DNA from: Reyranella sp.
GTDB lineage: Bacteria > Pseudomonadota > Alphaproteobacteria > Reyranellales > Reyranellaceae
DNA length: 52,971 nucleotides
Direction of reading: 5' to 3'
Assembly: GCA_022844015.1 (NCBI GenBank)
Contig: JALHMO010000024.1
Span: forward strand, 1-52,971
A program made the position numbers and the translations under genes. Position 1 is the stretch's first letter. Each line of letters starts with the position of its first letter. This document shows, one piece after another, positions 43,517 to 52,446 of this stretch. Below the pieces are notes generated by a model. It was not told the origin of the DNA. It was given only the letters and a program-made list of their open reading frames with translations, and made no database searches.

Positions 43517-44971
43517 TTACTCCGGCCAGGGCAGCGACCAGGTCTTCACGTTGGTGAAGCTCTTCATCGCCTCGAGCACGCCTTCCTTGTAGCCGAGGCC
43601 CGAATCCTTGATGCCGCCGAAAGGCGACATCTCGATGCGATAGCCCGGCACTTCCCAGACGTTCACGGTGCCTACCTGCAGCTCGTCGACGAAGCGGGTG
43701 ATGTGGTCGAGACGGTCGGTGCAGACGCCTGACGACAGGCCGTAGGCGGTGCCGTTGGAGATGCGGATCGCGTCGGCGATGTCCTTGACGCGGATGATCG
43801 GGATAGCGGGGCCGAAAGTCTCCTCGCGCACCAGCTCGCAGGTGGGATCGACATGGTCGACGACGGTCGGCGGAAACAGTGCGCCGCGCCGGTCGTTGCC
43901 GTGCAGCAGCTTTGCGCCGTGATCGGCAACGGCCTCGCTGACGCGGTTCTGGAACAGCGCGGCGGCACGCTCGTGGATCACCGTGCCGACGTCGGTCTCG
44001 GGATCGAGCGGGTCGCCCGCCTTGAGCTTCCTTGCCCTGGCGACGACGCGCTCGACGAACGCGTCGGCCACGCTCTCGACCACCAGGATGCGCTTCACCG
44101 CCGTGCAGCGCTGGCCGGAATTCTTGGTCGCGCCGGCGACCGCGAGCTCGGCCGCCTTGTCGAGGTCGGCATCCTCCATGACGATCAGCGGATCGTTGCC
44201 GCCTAGCTCCAGCACCAGGCGCTTGTAGCCCGCTGTCGCCGCGATGTGCTTGCCGACGCGCACCGAGCCGGTGAAGGTCACGAGGTCGGCGTGCGGGTCG
44301 GTGATCATCGCATCGCCGATGTCGGACGGGTTGCCGGTGACGACCGACAGCATCTCGGGCGGCAGCCCGGCCTCGTAGAGCGTGTCGGCCAGGAACAGCG
44401 CGGTGAGCGGCGTCAGCTCGGTCGGCTTCAGAACGACGCAGTTGTTGGTGGCGAAAGCCGGCGCCAGCTTGTGCGCCACCATGTTGAGCGGATGATTGAA
44501 TGGCGTGATCGCCGAGATGGCGTTGAGCGGCTGGCGCAAGGTGAAGATCTTGCGCGACTTGCCGTGCGGGGTGAGATCGCAGGAGAAGGTCTGGCCGTCG
44601 TCGAGCAGGCAGAGCTGGCCCGCGAAGGTGAAGACGTCGTAGGCGCGCCCGACCTCGTAGAGCGAATCCTTCAGGCAGAGGCCCGACTCGAGCGTGATCA
44701 GCCGCGACAGCTCCTCCTTGCGGGCGACCAGGAGCTCAGCCGTCTTGAGCAGGATCTGCTGGCGCTGGTAGCGCGTCAGCCTGGGCTTGTAGGCGTGCGC
44801 GATCCGGAACGCCTCGGCCACCAGGTCGGGCGTAGCGCGCGGCACGCTGCCGACCAGCCGGTTGTCCCACGGGAAACGCACCTCGAGGCGCGCGCCGGTC
44901 TCGACCTTGCGGCCGGCGATGCGTAGCGCGTCGTGCCGCACGTCCGAATCGGGGCGGGTCAGGGTGTCCAT
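43517..44971 (-). CDS. phnY: Phosphonoacetaldehyde dehydrogenase
   Basis: This 484-residue NAD+-dependent aldehyde dehydrogenase converts phosphonoacetaldehyde to phosphonoacetate in the PhnWAY route. Catalytic residues are visible: Glu255 in [10 protein letters not shown] (general base) and Cys289 in [12 protein letters not shown] (nucleophile). The N-terminal motif [17 protein letters not shown] and the end [14 protein letters not shown] are general family marks. The final [15 protein letters not shown] matches PhnY as I know it, and the operon partners confirm it. GAGAG lies before the ATG. It is the third gene, 10 bases after phnA. Confidence 0.92.
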   Translation of the reverse strand: MDTLTRPDSDVRHDALRIAGRKVETGARLEVRFPWDNRLVGSVPRATPDLVAEAFRIAHAYKPRLTRYQRQQILLKTAELLVARKEELSRLITLESGLCLKDSLYEVGRAYDVFTFAGQLCLLDDGQTFSCDLTPHGKSRKIFTLRQPLNAISAITPFNHPLNMVAHKLAPAFATNNCVVLKPTELTPLTALFLADTLYEAGLPPEMLSVVTGNPSDIGDAMITDPHADLVTFTGSVRVGKHIAATAGYKRLVLELGGNDPLIVMEDADLDKAAELAVAGATKNSGQRCTAVKRILVVESVADAFVERVVARARKLKAGDPLDPETDVGTVIHERAAALFQNRVSEAVADHGAKLLHGNDRRGALFPPTVVDHVDPTCELVREETFGPAIPIIRVKDIADAIRISNGTAYGLSSGVCTDRLDHITRFVDELQVGTVNVWEVPGYRIEMSPFGGIKDSGLGYKEGVLEAMKSFTNVKTWSLPWPE

Positions 44972-44981
44972 GGCGGCTCTC

Positions 44982-46244
44982 TCAGGCGACGAGGTTGAGG
45001 GCAAGGTCGAAGGCGTCGAAATTGCGCCAGTGGCGCTGACCGGCATCGGCGGCCAACGGCCGGTTGCAAAGGAGCGGCACCTTCTGCTCGGAGATGCCGC
45101 CATGGCTGCGCAGCGGCTCGGTCAGGCCCGAGAGGTCGTGACGCGCTGCCGACGTGCCCAGCACCTTGTGTTTGGTCGAGACGACGACGAGGTCGCCCAA
45201 GCGGTCGGCCGGCAGCTCGAAGCGCTGCGCCGCCTCGTCCCTCGACAGCGCCGCCTCGATTCCGGGCAGCACGGCGAGCTTCGCGGCCATCGTCGCGGCC
45301 GTTGCGCCGGCGGGCAGATAGACCACGGCGAAGGAGCCGAGCGCGCCGTGATGAACGACATAGGGATCGGTGATCGGCAGGATCACGCGGGCCCTGTCCC
45401 GGCCCAGCCAGCCGTCGAACAGGTCCTGCAGGTAGATGACGTCGGGCTGGTGATTGGCATCGAACTTGGCGTTCATGCCGTGATCGGCCGTGAGCGCGAT
45501 AGTGCAGCCCATGGCATCGAGCTTCGCCAGGTAGCCGTCCATCATGGCATAGAAGTCGTCGGCGACCGGCGTACCCGGCGCGTGCTTGTGCTGGATGTAG
45601 TCGGTGGTCGAGAGATACATGACCTGCGGCCGGTCATGCTCCATCAGCTTGACGCCGGCGGCAAAGACGAATTCGGAGAGACCGGCGCTGTAGACGTCGG
45701 GCACGGCCATGCCGACCAGCGCGTTCACATTCTCGATGCCGTTCTCGGCGAGCGTCGCCTTGTCCGACTTCTCTGAGGAGAAACTGCAAGCCTTGCCGAC
45801 GCCCAGCTCCAGTCCCTTGCCGAGAAGGCCGCGCAGCTTGTCCTTGGCGGTGACGACGGCGATACGGCAGCCAGCGCGCTGGAACGCCGGGAACAGCGTT
45901 TCCACGCGCAGGAACTTCGGGTCGTTCATCATCACCTCTTTCCCGCTGTCGGGATCGAGGAAATAGTTGCCGCAAATGCCGTGCACCGACGGCGGCTGGC
46001 CGGTGACGATCGAGAGGTTGTTGGGGTTGGTGAAGGACGGCACGACACAGTCGGCGAGCAGGCTGGTGCCGCGCTTGAGCACCCTGCCGAACCAGGGCGC
46101 GCGGCCGGCCTCGACCGCGCGCTCGATATAGCCGGGCTCCGAGCCGTCGACGCAGACCACGACGGTGGGCTGGCGCGGCAGGCGATAGCGGCGGCCGTTG
46201 ACGGCGATCTCGCCGCCGCCGGGGGTGAGACTGTCGGGTGCCAT
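44982..46244 (-). CDS. phnA: Phosphonoacetate hydrolase
   Basis: This 420-residue enzyme of the alkaline-phosphatase superfamily splits the C-P bond of phosphonoacetate to acetate and phosphate. The binuclear zinc site is complete: Asp33 in [11 protein letters not shown], nucleophile Thr72 in [27 protein letters not shown] with Asp and His ligands, TADHGMNAK with Asp-His, and a late His in [13 protein letters not shown]. The opening and these segments fit PhnA as crystallised from rhizobia. AGGAGG precedes the ATG. It lies between phnW and phnY with 14- and 10-base gaps, so all three are one operon. This PhnA is the hydrolase; the short E. coli protein of the same name is unrelated. Confidence 0.94.
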   Translation of the reverse strand: MAPDSLTPGGGEIAVNGRRYRLPRQPTVVVCVDGSEPGYIERAVEAGRAPWFGRVLKRGTSLLADCVVPSFTNPNNLSIVTGQPPSVHGICGNYFLDPDSGKEVMMNDPKFLRVETLFPAFQRAGCRIAVVTAKDKLRGLLGKGLELGVGKACSFSSEKSDKATLAENGIENVNALVGMAVPDVYSAGLSEFVFAAGVKLMEHDRPQVMYLSTTDYIQHKHAPGTPVADDFYAMMDGYLAKLDAMGCTIALTADHGMNAKFDANHQPDVIYLQDLFDGWLGRDRARVILPITDPYVVHHGALGSFAVVYLPAGATAATMAAKLAVLPGIEAALSRDEAAQRFELPADRLGDLVVVSTKHKVLGTSAARHDLSGLTEPLRSHGGISEQKVPLLCNRPLAADAGQRHWRNFDAFDLALNLVA

Positions 46245-46258
46245 ACTGCCTCCTGCTC

Positions 46259-47410
46259 CTACTCTGCCGCCAGCGCCGGGCCGCCGTTGCTGACGCGCAT
46301 CTCGTCGAGCACGTCGCGCACCGCGGCCAGCGCGCCCTTCATGTGCTCCGGATAGAGCCGGCCGATGCAGCCCATGCGGAACGAATCGGCGACCGTGAGC
46401 TTGCCAGGATAGATCACATAGCCGCGATCCTTCAGCCCGTCATAGAAGCGCTGGAAGACGAATTTCGGGTCGGTCGGCATGTGGAAGGTGACGATAATCG
46501 GCGCCTGCAGCCTGTCGCCGAGCAGGGTGCGGAAGCCCATGGCGCGCATGCCGTCGATCAGCACCCTGGCATTGTCGCGATAGCGCCGGCCGCGGCCGGC
46601 GACGCCGCCTTCGGCCGCGTGCTCCTCGATCGCCTTGCCGAGCGCCACGATGACATGGATGGGCGGCGTGAAGCGGTACTGGCCGGTGCGCGCGAAGGCG
46701 TCGGCCTGGTCGTGGAGATCGAGCACCAGCGTGGTCGCATTGCCCTTGCACTCGGCCAGCGCCTCGTTGCGGCAGATCACGAAGCCGAGGCCGGGGACGC
46801 CTTCCAGGCACTTGTTGGAGGAGGCGGCGAGCGCATCGTAGGGAACCTGGCGCGCATCGATCTCGAGCGCCCCGAAGGCGCTCATCGAATCGACCAGCAG
46901 GCGGCGGCCATGGCGCGCCACCCGTGCGGCGATCTCGGCGATCGGATTTAGGATGCCCGACGTCGTCTCGCAATGGACGGCGAAGACGTGGCTGATCCCC
47001 GGGTCGTCGCCCAGCAGGCGATCGAGCGTCGCCAGGTCGGGCGGCGTGTCCTCCGGCGTCTCGAGCGCCAGCGCAGCGCGGCCGGCGATCTGTGCGATCC
47101 TGAGGGCGCGCTGGCCGTAGGCGCCGTTGATCAGCACCAGGAGCTTGCCCGTCCTCGGCACGAAGCTGGTGATCATCGCCTCGACGGCGAACGTGCCGGA
47201 GCCCTGGACCGGCACCGTGACGTGCGTGCCCGTCGCTCCAGCCAGTTCGGCAATCCTGTCGAGCACCATGCGGTTGATGCGCAGGAACTCGGCGTCGCGC
47301 GAGCCCCAGTCGTGCACCATGGCCTGCTTCACGGCGGCGGAGGTGGTGAGCGGACCGGGCGTCAGCAGCAGCGGATCGCCGGTTTCGGAGGCGGCGGGTC
47401 GGGTGTTCAT
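46259..47410 (-). CDS. phnW: 2-aminoethylphosphonate-pyruvate transaminase
   Basis: This 383-residue PLP enzyme of the class V group transfers the amino group of AEP to pyruvate, giving phosphonoacetaldehyde and alanine. Features: LLTPGPLTTSAAVKQAMVHDWGSRD at the start, VPVQGSGTFAVEAMI (phosphate contact), LLVDSMSAFG (Asp to the PLP ring), and Schiff-base Lys200 in AASSNKCLEGVPGLGF. Segments RRYRDNARVLIDGM and GKLTVADSFRMGCIG are typical of PhnW. It heads phnW-phnA-phnY and is divergent from the LysR gene, which is the classic arrangement. It has a good match in length with known PhnW. Confidence 0.94.
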   Translation of the reverse strand: MNTRPAASETGDPLLLTPGPLTTSAAVKQAMVHDWGSRDAEFLRINRMVLDRIAELAGATGTHVTVPVQGSGTFAVEAMITSFVPRTGKLLVLINGAYGQRALRIAQIAGRAALALETPEDTPPDLATLDRLLGDDPGISHVFAVHCETTSGILNPIAEIAARVARHGRRLLVDSMSAFGALEIDARQVPYDALAASSNKCLEGVPGLGFVICRNEALAECKGNATTLVLDLHDQADAFARTGQYRFTPPIHVIVALGKAIEEHAAEGGVAGRGRRYRDNARVLIDGMRAMGFRTLLGDRLQAPIIVTFHMPTDPKFVFQRFYDGLKDRGYVIYPGKLTVADSFRMGCIGRLYPEHMKGALAAVRDVLDEMRVSNGGPALAAE

Positions 47411-47431
47411 GCCGGCACCATGCGGTCGCGA

Positions 47432-47451
47432 AGTCTATCCGTCCAGTCTAT
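47432..47451. promoter_or_regulatory. Direct repeat in the phnR-phnW divergent promoter
   Basis: AGTCTAT occurs at 47432-47438 and 47445-47451 in the 72-base gap between phnW (minus) and phnR (plus). A LysR-type regulator would bind in this interval. Nearby CGAT...ATCG at 47455-47471 offers a second candidate half-site pair. The assignment is positional. Confidence 0.35.
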
Positions 47452-47482
47452 GTTCGATATGCCTTCCATCGGTTTCACCTAT

Positions 47483-48391
47483 ATGACACCCACCCAGCTC
47501 CGCGCCTTCCACCTCGTCGCCGAGTCCGGCTCGTTCTCCGCCGCGGCACGCGCCTCCGGTCTCAGCCAGCCCAACCTGTCGGGCCAGGTCACCGCCCTCG
47601 AGAAGACCTATGGCGTGCGCCTGTTCGACCGGCGCGGCCGAGGTATCGCGCCGACCGAGACGGGCCGACAGTTGCACGGGCTGACGACCCGCCTGTTCGC
47701 GCTCCAGGAAGAGGCACGCGCTCTGCTGGCCGGCGAGCAGGCGCTGACCCGCGGGCACCTCCGCATCGCCGCCGACTCCGCGCACCACGTCGTGCCGATC
47801 ATGGCGAGCCTGCGGAAGCGGGCGCAGAACCTCACTTTCGCCCTGTCGATGGACAACTCCGCCGGCGTGCTCGACCGCCTGCTGCGTCACGAGGCCGACG
47901 TCGCGGTGATGGCCAAGAGCGTGTCCGATCCGCGCCTCCATGCCGTGCGCCTGCGCCGCGACCGGCTGGTGCTGTTCGTCCCGGCCGGCCACGCGCTGGC
48001 GAGACGCGGCCGCGTCCCGCTCGCCAGCCTCGCCGGACAGGAGCTGGTGCTGCGCGAGCGCGGCTCGATCACCCGCGAGGTGCTGGAGCAGGCGATGGCC
48101 GACGCCGGCATCCGTCCCGACGCCATCGTCGAGGTCGAGACCCGCGAGGGCGTGCGCGAGGCCGTGGCCGCGGGCTTCGGCATCGGCGCCGTGTTCGAAA
48201 GCGAACTGGGCCAGGACCGCCGCTTCCGCCGAATCGTGGTCAGCGACTGCGCCCTGCAAGTGGCCGAATACGCCGTCTGCACGCAGGAGAGCCGCCGCCT
48301 GGCACTCGTCCGCGCCTTCTTGGACGAGGTAGAGCGGCTGGCGGAAACGGATCGAGCACATCGATTGGTCCCTCCCCCGTCATTGGCTTGA
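47483..48391 (+). CDS. phnR: LysR-family regulator of the phn operon
   Basis: The 302 residues start MTPTQLRAFHLVAESGSFSA and carry the LysR helix-turn-helix (ASGLSQPNLSGQVTALEKTYG) followed by an effector domain with LTRGHLRIAADSAHHVVPIM. It is divergent from phnWAY, as PhnR is in other proteobacteria, where it activates the operon in response to AEP or an intermediate, largely independent of phosphate starvation. The name rests on position and on the LysR class. Upstream in-frame ATGs at 47450 and 47459 are possible. The last codons (VPPPSLA) are written in the same C-rich wording that recurs after other genes here. Confidence 0.82.
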   Translation: MTPTQLRAFHLVAESGSFSAAARASGLSQPNLSGQVTALEKTYGVRLFDRRGRGIAPTETGRQLHGLTTRLFALQEEARALLAGEQALTRGHLRIAADSAHHVVPIMASLRKRAQNLTFALSMDNSAGVLDRLLRHEADVAVMAKSVSDPRLHAVRLRRDRLVLFVPAGHALARRGRVPLASLAGQELVLRERGSITREVLEQAMADAGIRPDAIVEVETREGVREAVAAGFGIGAVFESELGQDRRFRRIVVSDCALQVAEYAVCTQESRRLALVRAFLDEVERLAETDRAHRLVPPPSLA

Positions 48392-48455
48392 GGCTATCGC
48401 ATACGACAGGCAAAGCCGTCGTCCCGACCAGAGCCGAGCGTAGCGAGGCGTCGTG

Positions 48456-48497
48456 GAGGGACCTTTCTCGTTGCGGCATCGGTAAGAAGGGTCCCTC
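48456..48497. repeat. Imperfect hairpin downstream of phnR
   Basis: GAGGGACCTTT (48456-48466) pairs with AAGGGTCCCTC (48487-48497) with one mismatch, around 20 bases. It lies in the 252-base gap before the Fic gene. Flanking CGTAGCGAGGCGTCGTGGAGGG wording is REP-like. The right part of the gap (48540-48620) is AT-rich compared with the rest and may hold the Fic promoter. Confidence 0.6.
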
Positions 48498-48643
48498 GAC
48501 TGCGCCGCCCTTCGGACGGCTCAATGTGCGCACCCGTCGGATCACAACCTTTGATTGGAGTCCGATCGATCGAAGCTTATTGAAGATTAATGCCGTAACC
48601 TTTACTATGGACTATGCGACGCGTCCATTCGTAGGCCATTCCG

Positions 48644-49831
48644 GTGCGCCAGAGCGATCTGTGCCATGCGGTCCGCCAGAGGCTGAAGCGGCTCCCTGCC
48701 CCGCACGACGCCCACTACGGCATCATCCCCCTGCCACCGCCGGAGGAGGCCATCGCGCTCGACGACGCGGCCCCTCGTCTCCGCTCCGCAACCGAAGCAC
48801 TTGCTCGCACCGATGCGTTGGCAGCCGAGTTCCGCGACCCCTATTTCGCAAGCCGCATCCTGGCCCGTCGGGAGGCCGTCAGCAGTTCGTCGATCGAGGG
48901 GACCAACAGCACGCTGGACGAGTTGCTCACTCTCGAAGAGACGGGTGACGGCGGCGCCTCGGAAGCCACTCTGCAAGTTCGGGACTATGCCCTTGCGCTC
49001 GACGGAATGGTCCCCCTCCTCAAGGAACGGGGACGTCGGCTGTTCGATGTCGATCTGGTGCAGGAGCTGCATCGCAGAGTCATGAGCGGCGACAGCCGCT
49101 ACCCGGATGTGCCGGGCGAACTGCGTCGCGTCGTCGTGTGGATCGGCGGACGCGACATCGCCTACTCGACCTACAACCCTACGCCTCCGGACAACATCGC
49201 AGGCTGCCTGGCCGAGACAATGGCGTACATGCGGGGAGAGGGCATGCAGGTCGTCAACCAAAGTACTGTCACGCGCATGGCAATCGCCCACGTGCACTTC
49301 GAGGCCGTCCATCCCTTCCGCGACGGCAACGGCCGGGTCGGCCGGTTACTACTACCCTTGATGATGGCCGCGGAAGGCCATGTCCCGCTCTATCTGTCTC
49401 CGTACATCGAGGCACACAAGCCGGCGTACTACGCTGCCCTCAAGGCCGCACAGCAGCGCCATCATTGGCATGTAACCGTGGCATTCGTCGCTGAAGCGAT
49501 TGTCGGAGCGGTGAACGAGCTGATGGCCTCGAGGCGTGCCCTCAAGCAGTTGCGGGCCACTTGGGCAAGCCGGCGGAAGTTCCGCACAGGCTCCTCGGCG
49601 GCGAGAGCAATGGACCTGTTGCTGCACTATCCGGTCATCACGGCCAGCCGGTTGGCTTCGTTGCTCGGCGTGAGCCCAGTGGCGGCCGGAACGGCGATCG
49701 ATCAATTGGCCACCGTCGGAATCGTGCACGAACGAACGGGCCACCGGCGCAACCGAATCTTCGCCGCATCGGAGGTCCTGTCGATCCTCAATAGGCCGTT
49801 TGGCGAGGAACCGATCTTGCCGGAGCGCTGA
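48644..49831 (+). CDS. Fic family protein (AMPylator-type), class II with N-terminal inhibition motif and HTH tail
   Basis: The 395-residue protein has three parts. Residues 35-125 contain the inhibitory helix motif SSSIEGTN (Glu85), which in class II Fic proteins blocks ATP binding in cis. The Fic core carries HPFRDGNGRVGR with catalytic His223. The C-terminal part (about 315-375) is a winged-helix (ASRLASLLGVSPVAAGTAIDQLATVG). The core would move AMP from ATP to a target hydroxyl. The start is GTG with no clear ribosome-binding site; no ATG is available upstream in frame. Codon use is a little less extreme than in its neighbours. It is convergent with the FAD-GcvT gene, 25 bases apart. An accessory defence or stress role is possible but unproven. 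Confidence 0.88.
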   Translation: MRQSDLCHAVRQRLKRLPAPHDAHYGIIPLPPPEEAIALDDAAPRLRSATEALARTDALAAEFRDPYFASRILARREAVSSSSIEGTNSTLDELLTLEETGDGGASEATLQVRDYALALDGMVPLLKERGRRLFDVDLVQELHRRVMSGDSRYPDVPGELRRVVVWIGGRDIAYSTYNPTPPDNIAGCLAETMAYMRGEGMQVVNQSTVTRMAIAHVHFEAVHPFRDGNGRVGRLLLPLMMAAEGHVPLYLSPYIEAHKPAYYAALKAAQQRHHWHVTVAFVAEAIVGAVNELMASRRALKQLRATWASRRKFRTGSSAARAMDLLLHYPVITASRLASLLGVSPVAAGTAIDQLATVGIVHERTGHRRNRIFAASEVLSILNRPFGEEPILPER

Positions 49832-49856
49832 CGTCACGGAATGGCGTGTCAGGCCC

Positions 49857-52310
49857 TCACCCCTTGATGCGCGCGCCCGCCGGGTCGTAGGGGCAGCGCA
49901 GCGAGACCTTCGCCGCGAGCCGCGTGCCCGCGAGATCGACCTCGAACCTGCCACTGTCGAGCCATGCCGCGTCGATCGCCGCGCCGTCGTCGCGCCTGAC
50001 GTAGCCCAAGCCGACGGACGCACCGATCGTATGGCCGTAACCGGCTGACGTGAGGTCGCCGACCGGCCGGCCGTCCCGCAGCAGCGCCTCGCCGCCCCAC
50101 AGCAGCGGCTCGCCGTCCTGCAGGACGACCGACACAAGCCGCCGTGCCAGCGGCTTGCCCCTGGCCGCCACCAGCGCCTTGTGGCCGATGAAGCCGCCCG
50201 GCTTGTCGAGCTTCACCGCCCAGGCGAGGCCGGCATTGAACGGCGTGTCGTCGGGCGTAAGCTCGCGACCCCAGGCGCGGTAGCCCTTCTCGAGCCGCAG
50301 GCTCTCGACGGCGTAGTAGCCGGCATCGCGAAGGCCAAGGCCGGCGCCGGCCTCGTGCAGGATCTCGAAAACCGTGACCGCGAACTCGACCGGCACGTAG
50401 AGTTCCCAGCCGAGTTCGCCCATGTAGGTGCGACGGGAGGCCAGAACCGTGGCAGGACCGACGCCGACCTCGCGACAGCTGGCGAACGGGAACCCTTCAT
50501 TGGAGAAATCGGCGCTGCTCACCTTCTGCAAGAGGGCGCGGCTTTGCGGCCCCATCAGCGACAGCACGGTCCAGGCCGACGTCACGTCGGCAAACGTGAC
50601 GAACGAATCCTCGGGCACGTGGCGAGTGAGCCAGTCCATGTCGCGCACCGGCTGGGCCGAGCCGGTGATGATCAGGAACCTGTCGCGCGCCAGGCGAGCG
50701 ACGGTGAGGTCGCTCTCGAAGGTGCCGCGCTCGTTCAGGATGCCGGTGTAGACCGTGCGGCCGACCGGCACGGCGACGTCGTTGGCGGCCAACCGCTGCA
50801 ACGCCGCCTCGGCATCGCGGCCTTGTACCAGGATCTTGCCGAACGAGGTCTCGTCGACCACCGTCACGCCCTCGCGCGTGGCGCGGTGCTCGGCGCCGAC
50901 GGCATCGAACCAGGCGCCGCGGCCCCAGCCATACTGCATGTCAGGCGTCTTGCCGACGCCGGCAAACCAGTTGGGCCGCTCCCAGCCCATCTTGTTGCCG
51001 AACCAGGCACCGCGCGCCTTCAGCCGGTCGTAGAGCGGCGAGCGGCGAAACGGCCGGCCGCTCTCCTGCTCGCGCTGCGGCCACGGCATCTTGTAGTGCA
51101 GGCCGAGAGTCTCTGCGACACGCGTGCGCAGCCACGTGTCGTTGCCGTGGAAGCCGGCGAAGCGCCTGATGTCGACCGGCCACAGGTCGAGCGTCGGCTC
51201 GCCGGCGACGATCCACTCCGCCAGCGCCATGCCGGCGCCACCCGAGCTGGCGATGCCCATAGAGTTGAAGCCCGCGCCGACGAAGAAGTTCCGGAGCTGC
51301 GGCGCCTCGCCCAGCACGTAGTTGAGATCGGGCGTGAAGCTCTCCGGGCCGTTCATGAACGTCTTGATGCCGGTCTTCTCCAGGGCCGGGACACGGATCA
51401 GGGCGTTGTCCATCAGGATCTGGAACTGGTCCCAGTCGTCCGGCAGCATGCCGAACTCGAAATCGTCGGGGATGATGTCCTTGTTCCACGGCTTGGCCTC
51501 GGGCTCGAAGCCACCCATCAGCAGGCCGCCGACCTCCTCCTTGAAGTAGATGTAGCCGTCGGGATCGCGCATGACCGGCAGGTCGCGCGGCACGCCCTCC
51601 ATCTTCTCGGTGACGATGTACATGTGCTCGCACGAGTAGAGCGGCACCGTCACGCCGACCGAGCGGGCGAGCTGGCGCGCCCACTGGCCAGCACAGCACA
51701 CCACAATCTCGGCCTCGATCGGCCCGTCGGTCGTCTGCACGCCGGTGACGCGGCCATCCTTGGTGTCGACCTTCGTCACCCGCGTCTTCTCGAAGATGCG
51801 CACGCCGGCACTGCGCGCGCCCTTGGCCAGTGCCTGGGTGATGTCGGCCGGGTTGGCCTTGCCATCCCCTGGGAGCCACACCGCGCCTACCAGGTCATCG
51901 GTCCGCATGATGGGATACTTCTCGCCGGCCTGTTTCGGCGTCAGCGGCTCGCACTCGACGCCTTGTGCGTTGGCCATGGCGGCTGAGCGGCGCAACAGGA
52001 CCATACGCTCCTCGGTGCGCGCCACCGACAGGGAGCCGCACTGCTTCCAGCCGGTCGCCAGCCCGGTCTCGGCTTCGAGCCTTGCGTAAAGCTCGGTGCT
52101 GTAGCGGATCAGGCGGGTGAGATTCTGGTAGCTGCGCAGCTGGCCGACGAGGCCCGCGGCATGCCACGTCGTGCCGCCGCTCAGCCGGCCCTGCTCCAGC
52201 AGCACGACGTCCTTCCAGCCGAGCTTGGCCAGGTGATAGGCAGTCGAGCAGCCCATGATGCCGCCGCCGACGATGACGACGCGGGCTCGAGTGGGAAATG
52301 AAGCAGACAT
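49857..52310 (-). CDS. FAD-dependent demethylase with GcvT domain, second copy
   Basis: The 817 residues have the same architecture as 23096-25516: VVIVGGGIMGCSTAYHLAKLG, TTWHAAGLVGQLRSYQNLTRL, then a GcvT half with GELGWELYVPVEFA, GYYAVESLRLEKGYRAWG and SAGYGHTIGAS. It would oxidise an N-methyl amine (dimethylglycine, sarcosine or relative) and hand the carbon to folate. The ATG is chosen at 52310, with AGGA 7 bases before it; the longer open frame in the region upstream is a shadow. The gene follows an iron-dependent alcohol dehydrogenase gene across a REP-like repeat, and its 3' end faces the Fic gene. It is 1.5 kb from phnR and about 24 kb from its paralogue. Confidence 0.9.
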   Translation of the reverse strand: MSASFPTRARVVIVGGGIMGCSTAYHLAKLGWKDVVLLEQGRLSGGTTWHAAGLVGQLRSYQNLTRLIRYSTELYARLEAETGLATGWKQCGSLSVARTEERMVLLRRSAAMANAQGVECEPLTPKQAGEKYPIMRTDDLVGAVWLPGDGKANPADITQALAKGARSAGVRIFEKTRVTKVDTKDGRVTGVQTTDGPIEAEIVVCCAGQWARQLARSVGVTVPLYSCEHMYIVTEKMEGVPRDLPVMRDPDGYIYFKEEVGGLLMGGFEPEAKPWNKDIIPDDFEFGMLPDDWDQFQILMDNALIRVPALEKTGIKTFMNGPESFTPDLNYVLGEAPQLRNFFVGAGFNSMGIASSGGAGMALAEWIVAGEPTLDLWPVDIRRFAGFHGNDTWLRTRVAETLGLHYKMPWPQREQESGRPFRRSPLYDRLKARGAWFGNKMGWERPNWFAGVGKTPDMQYGWGRGAWFDAVGAEHRATREGVTVVDETSFGKILVQGRDAEAALQRLAANDVAVPVGRTVYTGILNERGTFESDLTVARLARDRFLIITGSAQPVRDMDWLTRHVPEDSFVTFADVTSAWTVLSLMGPQSRALLQKVSSADFSNEGFPFASCREVGVGPATVLASRRTYMGELGWELYVPVEFAVTVFEILHEAGAGLGLRDAGYYAVESLRLEKGYRAWGRELTPDDTPFNAGLAWAVKLDKPGGFIGHKALVAARGKPLARRLVSVVLQDGEPLLWGGEALLRDGRPVGDLTSAGYGHTIGASVGLGYVRRDDGAAIDAAWLDSGRFEVDLAGTRLAAKVSLRCPYDPAGARIKG

Positions 52311-52330
52311 GATCTTTTCCTGTGGCCCAT

Positions 52331-52426
52331 CCTTCGAGACGCCGCGCCACGCGCGGCTCCTCAGGATGAGGGGATTGCCGAAATACCAACCTCGTCCTGA
52401 GGAGGCGCGTAGCGCCGTCTCGAAGG
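52331..52426. repeat. REP-type palindrome between two minus-strand genes
   Basis: The left arm CCTTCGAGACGCCGCG...CTCAGGATGAGG (52331-52371) and the right arm CCTCGTCCTGAGGAGG...CGTCTCGAAGG (52390-52426) are mostly complementary, with mismatches in the middle. The CCTTCGAGAC and CTCAGGA wording is common in REP elements of rhizobia and relatives. It separates the alcohol-dehydrogenase stop (52447) from the start of the FAD-GcvT gene. Confidence 0.85.
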
Positions 52427-52446
52427 ACGCGCAACAAAGGGCAACG

